Assembly: GCA_021014325.1 (NCBI GenBank)
Contig: CM037461.1
Coordinates: 5,857,501 to 5,921,500, forward strand
DNA length: 64,000 nucleotides
Source of the DNA: Plazaster borealis
Taxonomy: Eukaryota; Echinodermata; Asteroidea; Forcipulatida; Labidiasteridae
Direction: 5' to 3'
A program made the translations under genes and the position numbers. The notes under the pieces are model-generated. The model had not been told where the DNA came from. It worked only from the letters and a program-made list of their open reading frames with translations, and ran no database searches. This document shows positions 51,795 through 62,400 of this stretch, in pieces; position 1 is the first letter of the stretch; each line of letters begins with the position of its first letter.

Positions 51795-54700
51795 TTATGC
51801 AGGCATAATATCTTTGTGCCCATAGGCTAGTGTGGTGACACCGTCTTCAGCTATCCACCTCTTTGTGTCCAAGGGGAGAGTGATACCTTGTTCAGACGCT
51901 GACCGTAAATTCTATGTCTCTCAGAACGCAGCACATCCATCCCGTGGCGGAAGGTCTTTTTTGTGATAGAGCCTCTTTATACTGCTCATGTCGAATTTGT
52001 TTCTTCACAACAGACTTTTTCACACCTTTGGCTTTTTTGATGTTATTCCCGCCAGCCTCGAAGATAGAGTACATCTTAGGCCGCAGCCCCACATACTCGG
52101 CGATGGGGCGCCCGGCGCACTCGTCCTTCATCTTTCCCAATACCTTCTTGTTTACCGTGTTTTGGAGGTAGTGCTCTTTGGGGTAGTCAGATGTGTCGTA
52201 GAGGTTCTGGTCTTCGGCTATGTCTTTGTACACATCCTCGGTTTGGATATCAAGGAGGAGAGAGTCTGTGTCTGTGTAAAGGAGCTGACACCGATCACCA
52301 TACCGAGCCTTTATCTGATTATAGTAGAAGTCGTACATAAGGTGCTTCGAAAGGTCGAGTATGCTCATACCCACGTAGGCGGGCCGGTTGAGTACCAGGC
52401 GGCTCTTATGAACCTGGATCGCCGCGAGGTTGTCATCAAAGATGTTTGCCCGAGCAAAGGCCGGGCTGGCAATAAGTCTCCTTAGCTTATCTTCTTCATC
52501 ACTGCGCACCAGCTTAACGTCGACCCGCTTGCGTAGGTTCTCCATTGTTTTCCCAAATACACTATTGTTCATGAGTTTGTAGAGGTTCTTTTCGAAGTCG
52601 CTGGTTGCCTCCTTCCGGTACTCCGTGTTCATCCGGATGTAGGGTTCCATCCAAGGGCTCTGCTCAAAGCGAAGAGCCCGGTGGATCTTCTTCAAGCGCA
52701 TGCCGAGAGAGGTACAGCTGTAGGTTGCGATAGTGTAGCACATATCGTTCTTTATCACGGAGATTGGGTACCAGCTTTTCAACCTCTGTTGAAACTAATC
52801 TTTTGCCTGAAAACTTTTCTGTAGAAATAATCTTTTGCTTGCAAAAGATTAGGTTGTGCTGATACTCGGACATCCACTCTCTCTGAACGACCATGCGCTC
52901 TGGCGCTAACGGATAGGCGTTGTGTGCGTCGTGGAGCTCTACAGGGTACTCTAAGTCTACCTCCAAGATGTAGCCCTCTGGGCTGTCTGCCGGATGCTCC
53001 GTTAAAACTTTTGTAGACAACAGCTCCTCCACCCACTCAAAGCCGCCTGTAGGCAGCGACTGGCTCATTGCCCACCCATATAGGTTGTTAGCATCCAGGT
53101 AAGAATTGTACCTGTTCGGCTCGGAGGGGTTAAAGCCCTTAAACAAAGGGTTGTTAGCTCTCGCAAAGCGCTTAGATACCATGGAGATACCACCTCGCAT
53201 CCCCTTCTCGATGAAAAGGTGCTGGTCATAGTCTGTGAGCAGTTTGAGTTCTACACCCGTCTTTTTGAGCAACGCGTCCCAAGAGAGGCCAGGACTGGTG
53301 TAGTAATGTGCGGGGTCCAAGCCGTACTGCCGCATGCAGGTCTTCCGGAAAGTCTCGAAGACATCTGCCAAAAGGAGCACATCTGTGCGGTTGTAGAGGT
53401 CGTGGTAGTCTCCCATGGTGTGGCATCTAAAGGTCTCCCACACCTTTTGTGCATGAACGTAGTCGGCCTCGCTAATGTACTCGTCTTTCAGCTTGCTGTA
53501 GAAGGCTTCCTTCGGAGGGAGACCTGGCTCTGCAAACCTTTCCCAAGAGTCCATGTACTCGTACGGGTAGACGCCCTTGCGCAACAAAAGATTGCGCCTT
53601 TCTTTACATGGCTCGTACTGGCCCGTTATTTGGAAAGCCTCGGGCAGGTTGGCTGCTACTAACTCGTCAAGAGAGGACGGCAAGAACTGGACGCTGTCGA
53701 TAAATCGGAGCTGACCGAGGGAGAAGCTAATGTATTTCTCGGTGTTGTTCGGGATGCAAGAAATCTTACCCTCTACCTTGGAAATAGCCTGCATCAGGAG
53801 GTGAGAATCGTAGCCCCGCAAATTGTGGAAGACCACAGGTATGGTTGTGGTTTTAGGGCTCAGGCGCAGCTTCAAGTTGCAAGCGTTGTGTGCAGCACCT
53901 CTGAATTTTCCAGTGATATGACAGTGGTCGCGGACAGTATCTCCCTCAAGTGGCTTCTCACACACGTGGCAGGTGGTGGCTGCCTTAAAGGCTCGCCGGT
54001 CATTAGCGGTCATCTTCATTGCTTTAGGGTTGGCTAGCACCTCCTTGATCTTTCGCTCCTCATACTGGATCGCTTTTAAGAAGTGCTCCGCCGCGTCGTG
54101 TCCACGGTATTCTACAGGTGTTTTTGTCCGTCCATCGCAGCGAACGACTACATAGCAATAGCCACAAGTCTCGTGGTGCTGCGTCTTCCGAGTGTTGCTC
54201 TTCGTGGGGTCCAGCTCGGGCCCCTCTACCTTTGTAGTTAGAGCCTCAAAGTCGGCGTAGATGATGAAAGGGGCGGGAAACTGCTTGTGGTGGTTTTGAA
54301 AGGTCAGCTTATTTTTTCCCTCTTCTGGCATCTCTACCCTCACCGCCGTCTGACCGATCCCACAACATTCAGGCTTGTGAGCTTCTAGGAGGTCTTCTCT
54401 CGAGTACCCATGGAGACATCTCTCACAAAAGTGCGTACGCTCCCGGTGCTTGTTTTCTTGGTAGAGAAGACGGTTTAGGTTTTTGACCCAGGTGTAGTGA
54501 AACTTGCCTGCCTTCTCGATCAGCAAGAGGTTAATCCTGGGCATGTCCATGGGCTTTTTGCTTAGCCCGTGAACAATAACACCCTTATCCCAGCCAAATA
54601 TGTTGATAGCTAGGTTGTTTTGTTTTTCAACCTTCAGGATCTGAGAGTAGGGAGTAGGAGCCTCGATCCCCGTGAAGTCTAGGCCATCATCAGTGGGATA

Positions 54701-55348
54701 TTGGGAAGGCCTATCCGTGTGGGCTCTGGCGGGGAAGAGAGCAGACCGTAAGGACCATCTCAGGCAGTGATCATCATTGTTCTTCACGTTGATGACCGCC
54801 TTCTTGCTTTTCACCGATGCGGGTAGTGGAATGTATGAGCCGCCTCTCAAGGGCTGGTACCGAGCAATGTCAAGCCACAGCATCTCTACGTGGTCAACCG
54901 TCCACCCCGAGCCTCTTTGAGTAAATTTTTCAAGCGTCTCCTGGATGCGGGGAAAGGCCCTGTCTAGTGCATCATTAATATCGTTAGCCTGCAAAACAGA
55001 CTCTTGTTTGTGGCGGAGCACGGGATCAGTGTATTCCTCACTCCCATCAGGGTTGTCTTTTCGAAGTTGAAGCTTGAGAGCCAGCTGAAACTTAATACCG
55101 TTAAAAGCTTTAAGCTCTTCCTCAAGTTTTTGGTAAATCTGAGAGCGCACGTCGTCCAGAAAGGCTCTGGGGTCTGCGCTAAGGAGATGCCCTTTGGGCA
55201 CAACCATCTGCCAACCCCGCAGATATTTCCCGATCACCCGTGGGGTCTGCCTAAAGACTAGCTCATCCGTCTCTTTATATTCAAACTGCTCTAGAATCTC
55301 ATTTTGGTAGTCTTGTACCGTTCTAAACGTTTTTGAAGTACTCGTCAT
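51795..55348 (-). pseudogene. polB: Protein-primed DNA polymerase B, near complete but frameshifted (copy B)
   Basis: About 1,180 codons. Order (residues approximate): N-terminal Cys/His knuckle HFCERCLHGYS (310), Exo I YADFEAL (366), HNH/endonuclease VII-like insert CHVCEKPL..DHCHITGKFRG..CN (455-490), Exo II NLRGYDSHL (507), Exo III YNRTDVLLLAD (650), motif A LDANNLYGW (750), motif B KLMNNSVFGKT (920), motif C YTDTDSL (1020). Loss of CT near 52706 separates motif B onward. A six-A run near 51953 (also in A) and a lost C near 51875 disturb the C-terminus. It would replicate the element from a terminal protein; here it is probably dead. Confidence 0.9.
52797..52855. repeat. Palindromes inside the PolB palm region (copy B)
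   Basis: Three overlapping units (AATCTTTTGC.., AACTTTTCTGTAGAAA.., AATCTTTTGCTTGCAAAAGATT) between SEYQHNL and VEKLVPNL. Copy A has a different, shorter repeat-derived segment at 8930-8975. The frame is open in both. Confidence 0.8.
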
Positions 55349-55587
55349 TTATAGTATAAGCTACGACGTATTTCTCTAATAGAGAGTCATTAACACACAA
55401 AACCCAACAGTAGAGGGCATGAGGTTTGCTGGTGATAGCATAACCTACAACACACATATCTCTAATTGAAGTGTTCATTTTACAAAACTTAGGAATTTCC
55501 CATGCACATTGCGCAATAAATTGGGGATTCCCTAATGATAAAAACCATTTAGACATAAATGTATACCTGAGATATTCAATCTGCGAA

Positions 55588-55818
55588 ATGAAAGGACACA
55601 ATGTTTGTGCTTGGGTTAAAGTTGGTGAAGTTGATCTTTGTAATAGGAGCTGCTGCGGTAAATATTGTAAGTACCACTTAGTAAAGATCCGTAAAGGCAG
55701 AAATATTTCAATACCCTGTAAATCCTGTGGTATTGGGGTTCAGAGTGAAATACAGCTATGCCGAGACTGTGGCCGAGATAAAATAAGACATAGGAACATA
55801 TCTCAAGAAAAAAGCTAA
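55588..55818 (+). CDS. Small Cys-rich (zinc-ribbon-like) protein
   Basis: 76 codons from ATG 55588 (KGHNVCAWVKVGEVD). Cysteines and histidines are arranged as CNRSCCGKYCKYH, then CKSCGIGVQ and CRDCGRDK, so one or two zinc sites are likely. It lies between and opposed to PolB and the zinc-finger gene. The frame is also open upstream to 55471 without an ATG. Function unknown. In copy A it is broken by a deletion. Confidence 0.55.
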   Translation: MKGHNVCAWVKVGEVDLCNRSCCGKYCKYHLVKIRKGRNISIPCKSCGIGVQSEIQLCRDCGRDKIRHRNISQEKS

Positions 55819-55904
55819 ACAACAGTTTTCGTTGGTGTTGTCACAGCTCTTAGCTCGTGTTCAACTTTCGTAGACGAAAACTTTGCCTGCAAAAGTTTGT
55901 TATA

Positions 55905-56099
55905 TCACAATTTTGTTCTGCGGTGTGCCGGGCAAATCTTCTTGTGCCTCCACAAGGAGGAGCTACAGCTCAGCTCCCCACCACAATCCATACATATGTA
56001 TTGCCGCGGTTCTTGTAAGCAAGGTGTCTTACGGTTCTCCAGGTGTCTCTTCAGGTTGTAGTACCTCTTAAAAAATTTGTGGCACTTATCACACTCCAT
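55905..56099 (-). CDS. Small C2H2-type zinc-finger protein (copy B)
   Basis: 64 codons from ATG 56099; orthologue of 5623-5823. It has CDKCHKFFKRYYNLK and CMDCGGE..WRHKKICPAH. The start lies just inside the terminal repeat. A palindrome pair at 55863-55895 separates it from the convergent Cys-rich gene. Confidence 0.7.
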   Translation of the reverse strand: MECDKCHKFFKRYYNLKRHLENRKTPCLQEPRQYICMDCGGELSCSSSLWRHKKICPAHRRTKL

Positions 56100-56146
56100 C
56101 GTGTATACAGGTGCAGTGTATATGTCTAATTGTATATACAAATGAG

Positions 56147-56416
56147 GCGTTAAGGTTGAAAGTCACTGGCTGTGGGTCGAGCCCGCCAAGAGAGCGGGGC
56201 GAGCCCTATTAAAACCTAATTTTCGTATACGAAAATTTAGTAGAACCCCATGTGCTCTATTTGTATATATACCCCAACCCAAAAGTGGTCTAGAACCAGC
56301 AGCCCACCAAGAGAGCGGGGCGAGCCCTATCAAAAAAGCTGGGAGCAAACCCCATGTGCTCTATTTGTATATACCCCCAAGCAAGGTGGTCCAGAACCCC
56401 CATTGTTCCTACTACT
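56147..56416. repeat. Polinton B terminal inverted repeat (right)
   Basis: Inverse of 41094-41361. It includes the palindrome AATTTTCGT/ACGAAAATT near 56217-56236 and ends CCTACTACT before TCTTGA. Confidence 0.85.
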
Positions 56417-56422
56417 TCTTGA
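56417..56422. repeat. Target-site duplication TCTTGA, Polinton B right
   Basis: Matches 41088-41093. Confidence 0.8.
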
Positions 56423-59400
56423 GATATGGTGCTGCAAAGATTAAGTAATTAAAGCTTTGAATTACCGTAATTTGACACCTGATGACGTTACAATAACAAA
56501 AATGTGTTTTTCATACTAATAAATTTGATAAGGTACACGATGGTATGTAACTTGTCCCAACCCAATGCCTTTTAACGAAAACCCTATTTAGAACGTACGT
56601 ATATCCTCCGTCTCTCGATTCCAACGGAAGTCCTTGACTTGTAAAAATCCATCATGTGGTTCAAGAGTTACGAGTTTTTCAAACATTAGATGGATTATCT
56701 GTGGGTGGGCAATATATCTTGTAACATCAATGCCAACGTATTCCTACATGTAGTCAAATGTTGTTGTTCATTATCATTCGACTTTCGCGATTCTCCGCTC
56801 TGCGCTCAGTGCTTTTTCACTAAATATCCAACAAAAGAGGGCGCTGTTGGGAAAACTCCAAGATTTCCCGCCACATCACACAAACGGAGATTCACACATT
56901 TGCGTGCATTTCAGCGTTATGTACATGTACTGTACATAGTGCAAACGTGTGGGTCAACAGGTGCGCTTTAACGTCCTTTTCGATCAGATTTTAAGGTAAA
57001 AATGTTGTTATCTCTGTGCAAAAGTTTAAGCGGGATTAACATTCTACAACCTGAAACCAAAATTATGCTGAAATGATTAGTAGTTTTGAAGATATGAATA
57101 AGACAAGATATTATGAAATATTCAACTCCCAATTTGAACCGGAAGTCAAGGTCAAAAGGGGTCATGCTTTGTGTAGTGTTTGTTGGAGTTTTAACGACCT
57201 ATCCGATAATGTATGGATTGTAAAAATCCAACATGTCGTTCATGAGTTATGAATTTGTACAAATATTAAACTTTGATTTATTGTAATTCAATACCTGGTG
57301 ACGTCATCATGACATCATCAAGTTTGTGTCGTCTTGATATTAAGGTTCAGTTGTCTGATGAGTTTCAATGTTCAATTCTATTTCAATCTTGAGTTATTCC
57401 GTAGATAAGCTCAAAAATGATTTTTATTAAGAAAAAACAACGAAGGTGAACTACGACCTAGGGTAACGACCCGGAAGTTAAGGTCGTATCATTTTGGCGT
57501 TAACTTTTCAAATGTTGCCCCAGTCTTGATCTATCAGATGTCCAACTATGAACATCGTAGCTTTCATATTCGTAAAGATACAGCAAAAAGCAAAAATGGT
57601 CATTTCAACTTTAAAAGCCTTGTAATTCGACACCTGATGACGTCATCATTATGTCATAAAGTTTGTGCCGTCTTCATATTGAGGTTCAATTGTCTGATGA
57701 GTTTCAATGTTCAATTCAATTTCAATCTTGAGTCAAGCTGCAGAGAAGAGTTCGGTGGAAGGAAGAAGAAGAGGGAGAAGAAGAAAAAACAGAAAACTAG
57801 AGCTTCAGCTTTTGTTTGTTACAAAAACAGGGTGTTCGAGAGTAATGTCATAAAATTATGAGTGAATGATTTGGTGTCAACAAGTTACCTTATCAATCCA
57901 ACGTCTGGTTCATAAGTTAGATTTGTTCATTATAAAAATTCAACTTCCGGTTTGAACTGGAAGTCAAGGTCAAATGGGTTTACACTTTGTGCAGCGTTTG
58001 TTGACTTTTTGAAGACCTTAACAATGATGTATACATTTTAAAAATCAATGTCTGATTAAGGAGTTATGATTGGTTAAAATATTAAACTTCAACTTCCGGT
58101 TTGAACGGGAAGTCAAGGTCAAATGAGGTCACATTCTGTGTATTGTTTCTTAAGTTGTTACATACTTTCCCAATAATGTAAAGATTGTAAAAATCCAATG
58201 TGTTGTTTAGAAGTTACGATTTGTTGAAACATTAACTTTCACTTTCCGGTTTGAACCGGAAGTCAAGGTCAAATAAGGTCACATTTTCTAGCGTTTCTTA
58301 AATCATTGGAGCCCTTTCTAATGATGTATAGATGATAAAAATCCAATGTGTGGTTCAGGAATTCTGATTTATTTCAAATATTACATTTCATCATCCGGTT
58401 TTAACAATAAGTAAAGGTCAATTGGGGTCACATTCTGTATATCATTTTTAAAAATGTTACATACTTTCCCAATGATGAATAGGTTGTAAAAATCGAATGA
58501 GTTGTTCAGAAGTTAAGATTTTTTTAAATACTAAATTTCTACTTCCAGTTTGAACCGGAATTCAAGGTCAAACAGGGTTTTACTTTGTGTAGCGCGTGTT
58601 CAGTTTATTAAGACCTTTCAGATGATGTATGGATTGTAAATATCCAATGTGTGGTTCAGGAGTTAAGAATTGTTCAAGTATTAGATGGATTATCTTTATG
58701 CCGGGGTGCGCAATATACAGCGATGCTAAATGTATTCCTACGTGTAGTTGATGTAAACTGAACTACACGTACAATTGTACACGTATCTGTACACGTGTTA
58801 TCACTATCACGCGTTATCTACGTGGATCAACACAAACGTGCGCTTTAATGCCTGTGGTTATAAGACAAGATGTAAATGTCAAAATAATGTTATTTCTGTG
58901 CAAAAGTTTGAGCAGGCTCAACGTTCTACAACCTGATGTAAAAATTATGCTGAAGTGATAAGTAGTTTTTGAGATACGAATTTTGTGAATTTTTCAAATT
59001 CCGGTTTGAACCGGAAGTCAAGGTCAAATGGGGTCATACTTTGTGTAGCGTTTGTTGAACGTTTAACGACCTATTCGACGATGTATAGATTGTAAAAATC
59101 CAATATGTGGTTCAAGAGTTATGATTTGTTTACAAATATTAAACTTTGATTCATTGTAATTCAATACCTGATGACGTCATCATGACATCATCAAGTTTGT
59201 GTCGTCTTGATATTTAGGTTCCAATGTCTGATGAGTTTCAATGTAAAATTCAGATTCAATCTTGAGTTATGTTTTAGATAAGCCCGAAAAAGATGTTTTT
59301 CAAGAAAACAAAATAAAGGCAAACTTCGACCTAGGGGCATGACCTTGAAGCAAAGGTCATACGATTTTGACGTTAACTTTTGAAATGTAGCCCACGTCTT

Positions 59401-62400
59401 GGTCTATCACATGCCCAATTATGAACATCATAGCTTTTATATTCAATGAGATACAGCAAAAACCAAATGGTCATTTTTCAACTTTAAAAACCTTGTAAAT
59501 TGACACCTGATGACGTCATCATGACGTAATGACAACTGTGCCGTCTTCGTATTGAGGTTCAATGGTCTGATAAGTTTCAAGGTTCAATTCAGTTTCAATC
59601 TTGAGTTATGTTCGAAAGTAGTTTTTTGAAGGAAAACAAAACAAAGGCGAACTTCGACCCAGGGTAACGACCCGGAAGTTAAGGTCATACCATTTTGACG
59701 TTAACTTTTTAAACGTTGCCCCAGTCTTGATATATCACCTGCCCAAGTATGAACATCATAGCTTTCATATTCGTAAAGATACAGCAAAAAGCAAAAGGTC
59801 ATTTTTCAACTTAAAAAACCTTGTAATTCGACACCTTTTGACGTCATCATGACGTAATGACAACTGTGCCGTCTTCGTATTGAGGTTCAATTGTCTGATG
59901 AGTTTCAATGTTCAATTCAGTTTCAATCTTGAGTTAGGCTGTAGAGAAGAGTTCTCCGGAAGAAGAAGATGGAGAAGAAAAAAAAAGAAAAAAAAATGGA
60001 CATTGAATTTTTGTTTACTTCAAAAACAAGGTGTTTGTGGTGAGTGATTAAATGAATAGGTCATTATACCTTATCAATCCAATTCCTGGTTCAGGAGTTA
60101 TGAATTTTTCAAAAAAAAATTAACATCAACTTCCGGTTTTGACCGGAAGTCAAGGTCAAATAGGGATCACATTTTGTGTAGCGCGTTTAGTTTATGAAGA
60201 CATTTTAGATGGTGCATTGATTGTAAACCTCCAACAATTTGTTGAAACATTAACTTTCACTTTCCGGTTTGAACCGGAAATCAAGGTCAATTGGGGTCAC
60301 ATTCTGTATATCGTTTGTTAAGTTGTTACATACTTGTCCAATGATGTATAGATTGTAAAAATCCATTGTGTGGTTCAGGAATTATGAATTTTGAAACATT
60401 AAATTTCAACTTCCGCTTTGAACCGGAAGTCAGGGTCAAACGGGGTCACAATAAGTATAACGTATGTTAGGTCTTATAAAGACCTTTCACATGATGTATA
60501 GATTGTAAAAATCCAATGTGTGGTTCAGGAGTTACGAATTTTTCAAGTATTACATGGATTATCTTTATGCAGCGATGCTAAATGTATTCTACGTGTAGTT
60601 GATGTAAACCGAACTACACGTTCAATGTACCCGTATCTGTACACGTGCTATTACACTATCTCGCGTTATCAAAGTGGGTCAACACAAACGTGCGCTTTAA
60701 TGCCGGTGGTTATAAGACAAGATGTAAATGTCAAAATGTTGTTATTTCTGTGCAAAAGTTTGAGCAGGCTCAACGTTCTACAACCTGATGCAAAAATTAT
60801 GCTGAAATGATACATAGTTTTTTGAGATACGAATTTTATGAAATTTTAAATATCCGGGTTGAACCGGATGTCAAGGTCAAATGGGGTCACTTTCTGTGTA
60901 GCGTCTGTTGGACCTTTAACGAACTTTCCGATGATGTATAGATTGTAAAAATCCAACATGTCGTTCATGAGTTATGATATTTTTTCAAATATTAAATTTT
61001 GATTTGATGTAATTCAATACCTGATGACGTCATCATGACATCATCAAGTTTGTGTCGTCTTGATATTTAGGTCCAAATGTCTGATGAGTTTCAATGTAAA
61101 ATTCAATTTCAATCTCGAGTTATGTCGTAGATAAGCCCGAAAATGATGTTTTTCAAGAAAAAAACCAAAGGCAAACTTTGACCTGGGGCATGACCTTGAA
61201 GAAATGTAGCCCCAGTCTTGATCTATCACAAGCCCAATTATTAACATCATAGCTTTCATATTCAATGAGATACAGCAAATACCAAATGGTCATTTTTCAA
61301 CTTTAAAAACATTGTAATTCGACACCTGATGACGTCATCATGACGTCATGACAACTGTGCCGTCCTCATATTGAGGTTCAATTGTCTGATGAGTTTCAAG
61401 GTTCAATTTAGTTTCAATGTTGAGTTCTGCTGTAGAGAAGAGTTGCCCGGAAGAAGAAGATGGAGAAGAAAAAAAAAACCAGAACAATAACAAGAGGTGT
61501 TCGTGCTCATATTGCACGAACACCTAAAAACAGAACAATAACAATAGGTGTTCGTGCTGAATTGCACGAACACCTAACTAGGGATTCAGTTTTTGTTGGT
61601 TACAAAAACAAGGTGTTCGCGAGTGATGTCATCAAATTATGATTAAATGCATTGGTGACAAACATCTTATGTTTGGTTCAGAAGTTAGTTTTTTCCATTA
61701 TAAAACTTCAACTTCCGGTTTGAAACTGAGGTCAGGTCAAATGGGGTCACATTTTGTGTAGTGCTTGTTGAGATTTTAAAGACATGTTTAATGACGTAAT
61801 GACGTAATGACGTAAAAAATCCATTGTGTGCATGGTGAAGGAGATATGTTTTTGACAAACATTAAATTTCATTGAAACGGAAGTCAAGGTCAAATGGGGT
61901 CACACTGTGTGTATCTTTTCTTAAGTTTTACATACTGTTCCAATAATGTGTAGATTGTAAAAACCCAATGTGTATTTCAGAAGTTATGATTTTTTGAAAT
62001 ATTAAATTTCAACACCCGGTTTAAACCATAAGTCGAGGTCAAATGAGGTCACAATGTGTATCGCAAGTTAAGTCCTTGGAGCCCTTTCGGATGACGCATA
62101 CATGATAACAATCCAAAGTGTGGTTCAGGAGTTATGATTTTTTTCAAATACCAAATTTCATCTTCCGGTTTGAACCGGAAGTAAAGGTCAAATAGGGTCA
62201 CATTGTGTGCATCGTTTCTTAAGTTGTTACATCCTTTCGCAATGATGCATAGATTGTAAAAATCCATTTTGTGGTTCAGGAATTATGAATTTTGAAACAT
62301 TAATTTTCAACTTCCGCTTTGAACCGAAAGTCAAGGTCAAACGGGGTCACAATTAGTGTACCGTATGTTAGGTTTTATAAAGACCTTTCAGATGATGTAT

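Larger units (their letters stand above)
41094..56416 (-). mobile_element. Polinton/Maverick (adintovirus-like) copy B
   Basis: A 15.3 kb element with about 270-bp terminal repeats that look nearly identical and a 6-bp duplication. It has the same gene set as copy A in opposite orientation (PolB end at the right). Several genes are open (431-aa late protein, basic TM protein, zinc-finger proteins, small membrane proteins). PolB, integrase, MCP, ATPase and penton-like genes carry small frameshifts, mostly in short homopolymers or dinucleotide runs. Confidence 0.9.

Noticed and set aside
53219..53662. 147-codon open frame on the plus strand inside PolB
   Set aside because: Antisense shadow of the GC-balanced PolB coding sequence, which has clear motifs on the minus strand.
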